In this document: piece by piece, positions 8,002-17,623 of the stretch
Layout of the letters: each line of letters opens with the position of its first letter
Numbering within the stretch: position 1 is the first letter of the stretch
From: Proteiniphilum sp.
GTDB lineage: Bacteria > Bacteroidota > Bacteroidia > Bacteroidales > Dysgonomonadaceae
Direction: 5' to 3'
Assembly: GCA_016839025.1 (NCBI GenBank)
Contig: JADLKK010000023.1
Coordinates: 1-33,152, forward strand
Length of the DNA: 33,152 bases
Made by a program: the position numbers and the translations under genes
The notes under the pieces: generated by a model
Told to the model about the DNA's origin: nothing
The model's database searches: none
What the model saw: the letters and a program-made list of their open reading frames with translations, nothing else

Positions 8002-10779
8002 ATGAAAACAAGATTAATCCTTCTGCTCCTCTTGAGTGTTGTGGCAACTCCCTTTTTTGCCGTTCAACAGGCGTCGATTGTTCCTCTGAAGCTGCAGTGT
8101 GAGTATCTTCCTGCGCCCCGGGGACTGGATGAACCATCTCCCCGTTTCAGTTGGTGTCTGCAAGCCGTGGATCCCGACACTCATGGACAGGCTCAGAGGG
8201 CATACCGGATTCTGGTGGGCACTTCCCCTGAGTTGTTGAACCGCCAGAAGGGTGATATGTGGGACTCCGGCTGGGTAGCGTCAGATAAGATGCAGCTTAT
8301 CAGCTACAACGGCCGTAAACTCTCTTCCGATAGAAGTTATTACTGGAAGGTTGCCGTGAAGGATGAAAATGGCCAGATTTCACGCTACAGTGAGATGGCG
8401 GAGTGGAGTACCGGACTCTTTTCCGCAGCAGAGTGGACAGCGGAGTGGATCGGTACGGGTGAAGCTTATAATCCGGCTGAAGGACCTAACAAGATGTATG
8501 ATCCCTGGTTCAGGAAATCCTTTGTATTGAAGGAGAAACCGGCAAGAGCTACCCTGTTTGTGGCATCAGTGGGCTACCACGAGGTGTATGTGAATGGCAG
8601 GAAGATCGGAGACCATCTGCTGGCACCGGCGGTAAGCGATCATACCCAACGGGCGCGCTATATCGCTTACGATATCGCACCGGCACTTACCACAGGTGCC
8701 AATGTGGTCGCACTATGGCTGGGTACCTCCTGGTCCATCTTCGCACCCTACGCCACAGCAGATAAACCACGTGCCCCGCTGGTGATTGCACAGTGTGACC
8801 TCTACGACAAAAATCTCCACAAGATTACCAGAATTGCCACCGACGAGAGCTGGAAGACACATCCCAGTCCCAACAAGCTGATTGGAAACTGGGGCTTCGG
8901 CGTAGGGGGGTATGGGGGCGAGATATGGGATGCACGCCTGGAGATAGAGGGGTGGAACCGGGCCGATCGGGAGGAGGATGACTGGCAACAGGCCAGCGTC
9001 TTCAATCCGAAATTGAAGCTCTCGGCACAACGTGTTGAACCCAATCTGCGGCTCAATGAGATCCATCCTGTTGCAATAGAGTTGTTGCCCAACGGCGACT
9101 GGCGTGTGGATATGGGAGTCAATTTTGCCGGATGGGTCCGTATACCGCTGCGGGGTAATCCGGGCGATACCATTCGTTTACTCTTCTCGGAACGGGAACA
9201 GGAGGAGATCACCTTCGGTTTGAGGAATGAGTATGTGGTTGGCCCTTCGGGAAAGGGTGTTTTTGAGAACCGGTTCAACTACAGTTCCGGTAGATGGATC
9301 ACCATCAAAGGGATGAAAACGTCGCCACGGATGGAGGAGATCAGGGGCTGGCTGCTCCGCACCGGTTATGCGGATGCCACCCGGTTTGAGTGCTCCGATC
9401 CCCTGCAGAACTGGATATACAATACCGTCAACTGGACCTTCGAGAATCTCTCGCTGGGCGGATTCGTGGTTGACTGTCCGCAACGGGAACGCTTTGGCTA
9501 TGGTGGCGATGCACATGCCACCTCGGAGACCGGTCTGCTCAACTACAAGCTGGGGGCATTCTACACCAAATGGCTGGAGGATTGGCGGGATGTGCAGGGA
9601 ACCGAGCCGATGGTGGGCAATATGAATGATCCGCTGTGGGCTCGCAAACAGGAAGGAAGCGGTCGTCGGTTGGGTGGTGGTATCCTGCCGCAGACAGCTC
9701 CCACCTACCATGGCGGTGGAGGCCCCGCCTGGGGTGGCATCGTGGTAACATTGCCCTGGTTCCTCTATCAGTATCAGGGGGATGTGCGGGTGTTGGATGA
9801 GAACTATGAAATGCTCAGAGGCTGGCTGGCATTTCTGGATACACATGTGAAAGATGATCTGTTGCAGCGATACGGAGGAAAGTGGGATTTCCTGGGCGAC
9901 TGGCTCTGGCCCGGAGCTACCGCGCAGGGAATGAACAACTACTCCGATGAGAACCTCTTCTTCAACAACTGCTATTGGATCTACAACCTGAAAACAGCGG
10001 CAAAGATTGCCAGGGTGATTGACAGAGACGATGAGGCGGAACGCTGGGAGGCGCAGGCAGCGCGTTCTTCTGCAGCACTGCATGATCAATATTTCCACCC
10101 CGACGACCACAACTATTCAGATAAAACGATGCGAAGCCTGGCGGCCGCCCTCTACGGTGGTATCATGCCGGCAGCGCTTCGTGAAAAGGTGATGAAGCGC
10201 CTTGAAACGGAGATAGTGGTGCACCGGCAGGGACATATCGATGTGGGTATCACCGGTGGTGCCATGCTTTTCAACGTGTTGCGCAACGAAGGACGGGATG
10301 ACCTGATCTACGCCATGACCTCTCAGACCACATACCCTGGCTGGGGATTTATGCGTGCACATGGAGCCTCCACCATCTGGGAGATGTGGGAGAAGGATCT
10401 GCCGGGTCACTCGTTGTTGCATAGCTCTTACCTCTACCCCGGTGCCTGGTATATCGATGGGGTGGCGGGTATCCGGATGAGTGAACCGGGTTTTCGGAAA
10501 TTTGATATCCGTTTGCCAAAACTGACGGAAAAGCAGATGCAGTGGGCCAGTGCTGAGTTTGATTCACCTGCCGGCATGATCATTTCTCACTGGAAAAGAG
10601 AAAAGGGAAAAACAGAACTGCAGGTGACTGTTCCCCCCAACTGTAGTGCCACTGTCTACTTTCCAGACGAAATGGGGAGGAGCATACATGAGCAATCTGG
10701 TGTCGCTAGAAAGATGAAAGAGTGGGGGGGATATGTGTTGTATGAGGTTCCTGCAGGGAGCTATTTTTTCTACAATTGA
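8002..10779 (+). CDS. Secreted alpha-L-rhamnosidase, GH78 (RERFGYGGD type)
   Basis: This inverting glycosidase should remove terminal alpha-L-rhamnose from plant or bacterial glycans in the periplasm. A signal peptide (MKTRLILLLLLSVVATPFFA) is followed by the GH78 order: fibronectin-like N domain (about 30-150), N-terminal beta domain, concanavalin-like domain, the (alpha/alpha)6 catalytic barrel (about 470-830) and a C-terminal beta domain. The catalytic acid motif is DCPQRERFGYGGD (D491, E496, D503), one residue shorter than in the downstream paralogue. The likely catalytic base is E794 in STIWEMWE. The length of 925 aa is normal. A TTG extension to 7957 is rejected because it overlaps the promoter. 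The second GH78 gene follows after 29 bp, so they form an operon. No SusC/SusD pair is adjacent. Confidence 0.93.
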   Translation: MKTRLILLLLLSVVATPFFAVQQASIVPLKLQCEYLPAPRGLDEPSPRFSWCLQAVDPDTHGQAQRAYRILVGTSPELLNRQKGDMWDSGWVASDKMQLISYNGRKLSSDRSYYWKVAVKDENGQISRYSEMAEWSTGLFSAAEWTAEWIGTGEAYNPAEGPNKMYDPWFRKSFVLKEKPARATLFVASVGYHEVYVNGRKIGDHLLAPAVSDHTQRARYIAYDIAPALTTGANVVALWLGTSWSIFAPYATADKPRAPLVIAQCDLYDKNLHKITRIATDESWKTHPSPNKLIGNWGFGVGGYGGEIWDARLEIEGWNRADREEDDWQQASVFNPKLKLSAQRVEPNLRLNEIHPVAIELLPNGDWRVDMGVNFAGWVRIPLRGNPGDTIRLLFSEREQEEITFGLRNEYVVGPSGKGVFENRFNYSSGRWITIKGMKTSPRMEEIRGWLLRTGYADATRFECSDPLQNWIYNTVNWTFENLSLGGFVVDCPQRERFGYGGDAHATSETGLLNYKLGAFYTKWLEDWRDVQGTEPMVGNMNDPLWARKQEGSGRRLGGGILPQTAPTYHGGGGPAWGGIVVTLPWFLYQYQGDVRVLDENYEMLRGWLAFLDTHVKDDLLQRYGGKWDFLGDWLWPGATAQGMNNYSDENLFFNNCYWIYNLKTAAKIARVIDRDDEAERWEAQAARSSAALHDQYFHPDDHNYSDKTMRSLAAALYGGIMPAALREKVMKRLETEIVVHRQGHIDVGITGGAMLFNVLRNEGRDDLIYAMTSQTTYPGWGFMRAHGASTIWEMWEKDLPGHSLLHSSYLYPGAWYIDGVAGIRMSEPGFRKFDIRLPKLTEKQMQWASAEFDSPAGMIISHWKREKGKTELQVTVPPNCSATVYFPDEMGRSIHEQSGVARKMKEWGGYVLYEVPAGSYFFYN

Positions 10780-10808
10780 TTTTTTAGTAAAAAAACGTAA
10801 ACCAAAAA

Positions 10809-13526
10809 ATGATGAGACAAACTTTTTTAATCGGATTGACATGGGTCATGCTGATGACCGCCTGCCAGGGTCCTCACACCGAGGTGGCAGGTCTGAAGGT
10901 TGAGATGCAGGAGAACCCTCAGGGGGTATCTACCCTGATACCCCGTTTTTCCTGGCGGATTGAATCGACAATGAATGACCTCGTGCAGCACTCCTATCAG
11001 ATAGAGGTTGCGGAATCGGAGAAGGCACTGAAGAATGGGCAGCTAATCTGGAGTTCAGGAACAGTAGAGAGTGACCAGTCATTATTCATCCCTTATGCGG
11101 GGCATGAACTGTTATCAGGCAAGAGCTATTACTGGCGGGTGAAGGTCGTCACCAATCATGGCGAAACCGACTGGAGTGAGCTACAACACTGGAGCATGGC
11201 ACTGCTTGATCAATCCGAATGGCAGGCACAATGGATCGGTGAGGATACGCTATCCAACCCAGGGGAGAGTGACAAAGGAGACACGCGACTGGCAGCCCGT
11301 TATCTGCGCAAGTCATTCGCCGCAGGTAAGAAGGTGGAGAGAGCGATGCTTTATATCACAGGTCTGGGGAGTTATGAGGCTTACCTGAACGGAGAACGGA
11401 TATCGGATGATGTCTTCTCCCCCACTGTCTCCTGGTACCCCGAGCGGGTCTACTACAATGTGTACGAGGTGACTTCACTGCTGAAGCAGAAGGATAACCT
11501 ACTGGGTGTGAAGTTGGGCAACGGGCGCTACTTCGGGATGCGGGATACCCGCACCCAGATGTTTGGATTGCCCCGGCTGCTGGCACAGCTGCAGATTGAA
11601 TACAGTGACGGCTCAACAGAGCTGATCGTTACCGATGATTCCTGGAGAGTGACATCGCAGGGTCCCATCATCGCCAACAATGAGTTTGACGGCGAAGAGT
11701 ATGATGCCCGCAAGGAGATGAAGGGTTGGAGCAAAAGCGGGTTTGATGACTCCGGCTGGAAACAGGCCGATTTGATGGATGCCCCCGGTGGGGAGCTTAC
11801 GGCGCAGCCAAACCCCAACCTGCAGGTGATGGAGGAGATCTCCCCGATAGGAATCACCCGTCTCAGTGACGGCAGATTTATCATTGATATGGGACAAAAC
11901 ATGGTGGGATGGTTGCGCATCAACAACCTCAAGGGGAAGAAAGATCAGCCCGTTGTGATGCGTTTTGCGGAATTACTCAACCCCGACAGCACCCTCTACC
12001 TGGCCAATATCCGTAAAGCGAAAGTAACCGATATCTATACGCCGGTGGCTGACGGCCTCTTCAGCTGGGAACCCTCATTTGTTTATCATGGATTCCGTTT
12101 TGTGGAGATCACAGGGATGGATGAAGAACCGCGATTGTCGCACTTTACCGGAAGGGTGGTGTATGACCGGATGGAGACAACCGGTCAGTTTGAGACCTCC
12201 AATGAGGTGATCAACCAGACATTCCGAAATGCCTACTGGGGTATCCGCGGCAACTATCGGGGTATGCCTACCGACTGTCCGCAGCGCGACGAACGACAGG
12301 GCTGGCTGGGAGATCGTGCCACCGGTTGTTTCGGCGAAGCATTTGTTTTCAACAACGCCATGCTCTACAGCAAATGGCTGCAGGACATCGAAGATTCTCA
12401 GAGCCCGGAGGGGAGCATTTCGGTGGTCTCACCCCGCTACTGGACCATCTACAACGATGATGTGACCTGGCCGTCTGCCTATTTCTATGCGGCTAGGATG
12501 CTCTGGCAGCAGTATGGTGAGACTGCACCGATCCGGAAACACTATGCCTCCATGAAACGCTACCTGGAGCGTATGCAGGAGGTCTCCATGCAGGATGGGA
12601 TCCTGACCAGGGATACCTACGGCGACTGGTGCATGCCGCCCGAGCGGCAGGAGCTAATCCATTCGCAGGATCCCACGAGGAAGACTGCCGGGGCTGTGCT
12701 CAGCACCACCATGTATTACAGTTTGTTGCACCTCATGACCCAATTTGCGGAGATCACAGGTAACCAGTCTGATATCCCATCGTTTCGCGAGCTGGCGGCG
12801 AAGGTGAAAGAGGCTTACAACGCGCGTTACTTTGATGCCGATTCTGCCCGCTACGACAACAATACCGTTACAGCCAATATTCTCTCGCTCCAGTTGAAGC
12901 TGGTGCCGGACGGTAGAGAGGAAGATCTGTTCCGCAACATCGTGGAGAAGACCGTGAAGGATTTCGACGGGCATGTCAGTACCGGTGTGCTGGGGATCCA
13001 GCAACTGATGCGCGGTCTCACCGAACATGGGAATGTGGATCTTGCCTACCGGATCGCCACCAACAAAACCTATCCCAGCTGGGGTTATATGATTGAGAAG
13101 GGTGCCACCACCATCTGGGAGCTATGGAACGGCGATACTGCTGATCCGGCGATGAACTCGGCCAACCATGTGATGCTGCTGGGTGATCTGATTATCTGGT
13201 ACTACGAGGATCTGGCGGGGATCAAAAACCATCCGGAGAGCATTGCTTACAAGAAGTTGCTGATGCAGCCCAAATTTCCGGATGGACTCACCCATGTGAA
13301 AGCCTCCTACCAATCGGTTTACGGTGAAATTCGCAGCGAGTGGAAGAGGAATGAGGATGCTTTCAGCTGGGAGATCACGCTGCCGCCCAACACATCAGCA
13401 GTGGTGAAACTGCCGAAGGAGATGGGTATTGCTGATCCATCGGGCGAGGGTATCCGCGAAGTGATGCATACCGAAGAGGGTGTCGAGATAGAGATTGGAT
13501 CCGGGAGCTATTATTTCACCCGCTAA
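10809..13526 (+). CDS. Lipoprotein alpha-L-rhamnosidase, GH78 (RDERQGWLGD type)
   Basis: This second GH78 enzyme of 905 aa starts with a lipoprotein signal whose lipobox is MTAC at C19, so it is probably anchored in a membrane. The domain order matches the upstream gene: Fn3-like (PRFSWRIES), jelly-roll binding domains, concanavalin-like domain with DMGQNMVGWLRI, and catalytic barrel. The acid motif is DCPQRDERQGWLGD (D489, E495, D502) and the probable base is E771 in TTIWELWNGD. These are the residues seen in well-studied GH78 enzymes. The start could be either of two consecutive ATG codons. It sits 29 bp after the first rhamnosidase on the same strand and has no separate promoter. The two probably act on different rhamnosyl linkages of one glycan, which is an inference. 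Confidence 0.93.
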   Translation: MMRQTFLIGLTWVMLMTACQGPHTEVAGLKVEMQENPQGVSTLIPRFSWRIESTMNDLVQHSYQIEVAESEKALKNGQLIWSSGTVESDQSLFIPYAGHELLSGKSYYWRVKVVTNHGETDWSELQHWSMALLDQSEWQAQWIGEDTLSNPGESDKGDTRLAARYLRKSFAAGKKVERAMLYITGLGSYEAYLNGERISDDVFSPTVSWYPERVYYNVYEVTSLLKQKDNLLGVKLGNGRYFGMRDTRTQMFGLPRLLAQLQIEYSDGSTELIVTDDSWRVTSQGPIIANNEFDGEEYDARKEMKGWSKSGFDDSGWKQADLMDAPGGELTAQPNPNLQVMEEISPIGITRLSDGRFIIDMGQNMVGWLRINNLKGKKDQPVVMRFAELLNPDSTLYLANIRKAKVTDIYTPVADGLFSWEPSFVYHGFRFVEITGMDEEPRLSHFTGRVVYDRMETTGQFETSNEVINQTFRNAYWGIRGNYRGMPTDCPQRDERQGWLGDRATGCFGEAFVFNNAMLYSKWLQDIEDSQSPEGSISVVSPRYWTIYNDDVTWPSAYFYAARMLWQQYGETAPIRKHYASMKRYLERMQEVSMQDGILTRDTYGDWCMPPERQELIHSQDPTRKTAGAVLSTTMYYSLLHLMTQFAEITGNQSDIPSFRELAAKVKEAYNARYFDADSARYDNNTVTANILSLQLKLVPDGREEDLFRNIVEKTVKDFDGHVSTGVLGIQQLMRGLTEHGNVDLAYRIATNKTYPSWGYMIEKGATTIWELWNGDTADPAMNSANHVMLLGDLIIWYYEDLAGIKNHPESIAYKKLLMQPKFPDGLTHVKASYQSVYGEIRSEWKRNEDAFSWEITLPPNTSAVVKLPKEMGIADPSGEGIREVMHTEEGVEIEIGSGSYYFTR

Positions 13527-13612
13527 TCCGGGAGAGGCATGCGATAGGGATATTCTGTGAGTGGTCTTGTTTTTTTCTGTCTGGTGAGGCGACAAAGATT
13601 CGTGGAAATGAT

Positions 13613-13620
13613 TATTTTTG
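13613..13620 (+). promoter_or_regulatory. -7 promoter element of the CDF transporter gene
   Basis: TATTTTTG ends 8 bp before the chosen ATG at 13629, so the transcript would have almost no leader. It also lies inside a longer GTG-started reading frame (13557), which is therefore unlikely to be the true start. Confidence 0.55.
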
Positions 13621-13628
13621 TAACCCAC

Positions 13629-14549
13629 ATGCAAGCAAGATCACTTAACAAATATCTCTATCTCTCTGTAGGAGCGGCACTCCTGACTATCCTGCTAAAG
13701 AGTTATGCCTATTGGGTAACCGGATCGATGGGTTTTCTCTCCGATGCCCTGGAGTCATTTGTCAACCTGTTTGCAGCCCTCTTTGCCCTGTTGATGCTTC
13801 ATCTCTCCCGTAAACCGGCAGATGAGGAGCATGAGTTTGGACATGGCAAGGCGGAATATTTCTCCAGTGCGGTGGAGGGCGCACTGATCCTGGTGGCTGC
13901 CTTCACCATTATCCGGTCGGCAGTGCCCCGAATCATTGCGCCGCAGCCGCTGGAAAATATCGGAACAGGGCTGCTCTTCTCACTGCTGGCCTCACTGGTG
14001 AACCTGATGGTGGGTCTTGTTCTGGTTAACAACGGAAAAAAGAAGAAGTCACTGCTGGTGGAGGCGGACGGCAGGCATCTGCTAACCGATGTCTACACCA
14101 CCGCGGGAGTTATCCTGGGTATTATCCTGGTGGAATTTACCGGTTGGCTGATCATTGACCCGGTCATCGCCATCCTGGTCGCGTTCAACATCATCTATTC
14201 CGGTTACAGACTCATTATCCGGTCGGCCAGGGAGCTGATGGATGCTACCATACCCGAGGATGAGCTGGTGAAGGTAACCGGTTACCTCGATTCACTCAGC
14301 AAGAGGGAGATTGCATACCACTCGCTGCAAACACGCATGTCGGGACAGCGTCGCTTCATCTCTATGCATCTGCTGGTGCCGGGCGAGTGGAGTGTGAAAA
14401 GGGGGCATGACTGTGCCGATGAGGTGGAGGAGAGCATCATTGCGATGTTCCGGGAGCCGGTCACCGTCTCCACCCATATTGAGCCGGTGGAGGATCCCGC
14501 TTCAATGAGGGATATCGGCATCGATCGCATTGAGATCGACACTCTTTGA
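13629..14549 (+). CDS. Cation diffusion facilitator (CDF) transporter
   Basis: This 306 aa inner-membrane exporter should exchange a divalent metal cation for protons. It has six predicted TM helices and a cytoplasmic C-terminal domain (about 205-306). Aligned by eye to YiiP, the zinc-coordinating D45/D49 of TM2 become E42 and N46 (SDALESFVN), while H150 and D154 in TM5 (HLLTD) are kept. The loop site PADEEHEFGHGKAE with D65, H68 and H72 is conserved. The E/N/H/D site may change metal preference, and the metal cannot be named from sequence. The start at ATG 13629 was preferred because the upstream extension contains the promoter. A strong bidirectional terminator follows. Confidence 0.88.
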   Translation: MQARSLNKYLYLSVGAALLTILLKSYAYWVTGSMGFLSDALESFVNLFAALFALLMLHLSRKPADEEHEFGHGKAEYFSSAVEGALILVAAFTIIRSAVPRIIAPQPLENIGTGLLFSLLASLVNLMVGLVLVNNGKKKKSLLVEADGRHLLTDVYTTAGVILGIILVEFTGWLIIDPVIAILVAFNIIYSGYRLIIRSARELMDATIPEDELVKVTGYLDSLSKREIAYHSLQTRMSGQRRFISMHLLVPGEWSVKRGHDCADEVEESIIAMFREPVTVSTHIEPVEDPASMRDIGIDRIEIDTL

Positions 14550-14575
14550 TCACATTCGCTGGTCAGAAACAAAAG

Positions 14576-14608
14576 TGAGGCTGTTCCTGTTGGGGAGCAG
14601 CCTCATTT
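14576..14608. terminator. Bidirectional terminator between the CDF gene and the V-ATPase operon
   Basis: A 12-bp stem TGAGGCTGTTCC / GGAGCAGCCTCA with one G-U pair has a 6-nt loop. It is flanked by AAAAG on the left and TTTCTTT on the right. It lies between two convergent units (stops at 14549 and 14628), so it can end both. Confidence 0.88.
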
Positions 14609-14627
14609 CTTTGGGTTATTGACTCAT

Positions 14628-15200
<573 letters not shown>

Positions 15201-17015
15201 TTATTTCCTGAAGGGGTTGTATCTTTTGCCTCCACCGGTGAACTCTGCGTTCTTGTAGAACTCCACGAAGGTGAGTCGCATGGGGTGCACGATGGCACCC
15301 AGCACGTTCATGAAGATGTTCATCGCATGTCCGAAGAGGAAGATGAGCAGGAAGACCAGTGAACCGCCAATCAGGTTGTCCGGCTTCAGTCCCAGGGCCA
15401 GGCTGTTGAAGACGCTGGCCAGTATGCCACCAGATAGCCCCAGTGCGAAGAGACGTACATAGGAAAGCACATCGCCGAGCAATCCGGTGGCCATGTTGTA
15501 GGTGTCGTAGAGTCCCAGGCCCAGGTTGAGAAGCGGGTTCTTGCCCGGGGCGTTGAAGAAGAGGATCAGCACTGCTGCTGTACCCATCACCGCAAGATGA
15601 ATCGTACTTCCCATCGGCATCGCTGCAGGGAAGAGGAATGCTACGATCACGCTCAACAACAGGATCACCCATCCGATGGTGGAGAGGGCGTGCATGAAGC
15701 CGAACTGCCGGATGCGGTTGAAGATCTTCAGGAACATGCCGAAGAGGATCTGTATCACCCCCAGGATCAGCGAAAGCACAAACATCTGCTGGTTATCGAA
15801 GTAGACCTGCTCCTTCATCTGCTGGAAGAAGGGGATTTGGGTCTCGTAGATGCTGAAACCGAAGAAACCGCCGGTAAGCAGGCCGCACACCATGGTAGAT
15901 GCTCCCAGTATCTGTACCAGCCGCAGCATTCCCTTCATGGTTTTGCCGATCTGCTTCATGAAGAGCATCGCCAGGGTGGAGGCGAGCAGCAGGAAGGTGC
16001 CGTAACCGATATCGCCCAGCGAGAGGCCGAAGAAGATCATGTAAAAGGGAGCAAAGAAGGGGGTGAGGTCGATCTCATTGTATTTTGGTAGCATGTAGAG
16101 CTCCGCGATCGGTTCAAAGAGTCGGGTGAAACGGTTGTTGGCAAACATGATAGGAACCTCATCCTCCGGTGCCGGGTCTGCCGTCTCAAAGTAGGCCTCT
16201 TTGGCCTCCAGGTAGGCTGTAATCTCGCTCTCCTTCGCTGCAGGTGCCCATCCCTGAAGCAGCAGCAGTTTCTCATCTGCCACACGGGTAGCGCTATGGG
16301 CTACACGGGTGAAGAAGATGCGTGTGTTCAGTTCTTTTATGGCTGCCTCGAGTGAAGGAAGGTCAGCTGTCAGCTGCTTGATAGCCTCATCTTTCTCGTC
16401 TATTCGCTCCCTTACGGAGACAATCAACTTGTTGAGTTCCTGCAGAGACAGTTCGGGTCGCTTCATCTCCTCCAGGTTGAGCCGGTCAGCGAGACCTGCT
16501 TCTTTGGTGAGGGTGATGAAATAGCTCTTTGATCCCTCACGATGGATGATCATGGCGTTGTATTGTTCTTCCCACTCCGGGTTGTAGTTCCTGTCGGGGA
16601 CAATCAGCAGGTTGACATGGTAGCCTGCCTTCTCCAGCCGCGTAATGTTCTCCGGGTCGAAGTTGCCCCATGGGCGGAGTGCTTCCTGTTCCCGAAGCGT
16701 CACCTGCAGTTGCTGTGCCAGGTTCGCCTTCTCATTTTCAATCACCGCAATCCGTTCGGGGATCTTTACCCCCAACGTCGGGTCGGCATCGCGGAATGGA
16801 AGGGGTGACTTTTTATCGATCATTTTTTCCAGCGACCTCTTTGCTTCATTCAGCCGGCGTGACTCAGTCATGAACTGTTGCAGTTCTGCGCTGTTGAGTG
16901 CGGCACGATCCTGTTCCACGACATGGATCATTCCCAGCTCCCGCAACTGGTGCAGGAAAGCGTTGTAATCCCTGTGAAAGACCAGGAAGCTGAATTTCTT
17001 CATCCTTGCTACCAT
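15201..17015 (-). CDS. atpI: V/A-type ATPase subunit I (stator membrane subunit)
   Basis: Subunit I (a-subunit equivalent) connects the peripheral stalk to the membrane and provides the ion half-channels. The N-terminal half (about 1-310) is soluble and rich in helical coiled segments. The C-terminal half has seven to eight TM helices, starting near PFFAPFYMIFFGLSLGDIGYG. The essential arginine that faces the rotor is R521 in SYVRLFALGLSGG. A late glycine-rich segment (FLFGHAMNIFMNVLGA) matches the family. The length of 604 aa is somewhat short compared with many I subunits of about 650 aa. It overlaps the start of subunit D by 7 bp, which indicates translational coupling. Confidence 0.94.
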   Translation of the reverse strand: MVARMKKFSFLVFHRDYNAFLHQLRELGMIHVVEQDRAALNSAELQQFMTESRRLNEAKRSLEKMIDKKSPLPFRDADPTLGVKIPERIAVIENEKANLAQQLQVTLREQEALRPWGNFDPENITRLEKAGYHVNLLIVPDRNYNPEWEEQYNAMIIHREGSKSYFITLTKEAGLADRLNLEEMKRPELSLQELNKLIVSVRERIDEKDEAIKQLTADLPSLEAAIKELNTRIFFTRVAHSATRVADEKLLLLQGWAPAAKESEITAYLEAKEAYFETADPAPEDEVPIMFANNRFTRLFEPIAELYMLPKYNEIDLTPFFAPFYMIFFGLSLGDIGYGTFLLLASTLAMLFMKQIGKTMKGMLRLVQILGASTMVCGLLTGGFFGFSIYETQIPFFQQMKEQVYFDNQQMFVLSLILGVIQILFGMFLKIFNRIRQFGFMHALSTIGWVILLLSVIVAFLFPAAMPMGSTIHLAVMGTAAVLILFFNAPGKNPLLNLGLGLYDTYNMATGLLGDVLSYVRLFALGLSGGILASVFNSLALGLKPDNLIGGSLVFLLIFLFGHAMNIFMNVLGAIVHPMRLTFVEFYKNAEFTGGGKRYNPFRK

Positions 17016-17623
17016 ATGCTTCCCTCCTCTTCCCTGCGTTGTTCTTGGTGAGCACGCATGATCTTTTGTGATGATTTGGAAAGGTTCTCCTCATCTTCCA
17101 GGTATCGCTTAATCTTCAGAATCGCTTCCTGATAGCCGGGTATCTGTACCTTTTCGAACAGGTTCACCTTTTGGGTGGTTTTCTTGCGGGCATATTCGAG
17201 CCGGTTCAACCGTATCTCCTGAAAATCACGGCGGATAGCTATCTCGGCCAGCTCCTCCACACTCTTTATCCCGTCGAGAAACCATTTGGGGCGGTTGAAA
17301 AGGCTGAATGGCCGGGTCTCGAACAACACCTTCTCGAGGGTGGGCAGGATGACACCGGCGATCTTCTTCTTCGACAGTTCCACATCCTTCACCCGTACCA
17401 GGGCAGGGTCGAACTCACTCCAAAGGGGAACCATCCTGTCGTAGGAGTGAATTCTCTTTTCCAACTCCTCATCCAGCTCTTCGATCTCTTTTTTGGCTTT
17501 CTTCACTTCCATACGAAGGGCTGTCTCCTTGTTTTGTAGGGTGGGGAGCGACCGTATCCGTACATTCAGCTGTTTTTCCAGCTGCTGACGCGAAGTTTTG
17601 TTGTATTGAAACCTGATTGCCAT
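17009..17623 (-). CDS. atpD: V/A-type ATPase subunit D (central rotor shaft)
   Basis: Subunit D (204 aa) forms the long antiparallel coiled coil that turns inside the A3B3 head. The start has the expected N-terminal helix (FQYNKTSRQQLEKQLNVRIRS) with heptad-like hydrophobics. A lysine-rich middle segment (MEVKKAKKEIEELDEELEK) follows, and then a long C-terminal helix (YARKKTTQKVNLFEKVQIP) that contains the conserved RxxxTxKVNLFE-like motif. The length is normal. It starts in a TAATG overlap with the B stop codon and overlaps the start of I by 7 bp, so B, D and I are tightly coupled. No subunit F gene, which usually pairs with D, lies beside it. Confidence 0.93.
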   Translation of the reverse strand: MAIRFQYNKTSRQQLEKQLNVRIRSLPTLQNKETALRMEVKKAKKEIEELDEELEKRIHSYDRMVPLWSEFDPALVRVKDVELSKKKIAGVILPTLEKVLFETRPFSLFNRPKWFLDGIKSVEELAEIAIRRDFQEIRLNRLEYARKKTTQKVNLFEKVQIPGYQEAILKIKRYLEDEENLSKSSQKIMRAHQEQRREEEGSIW

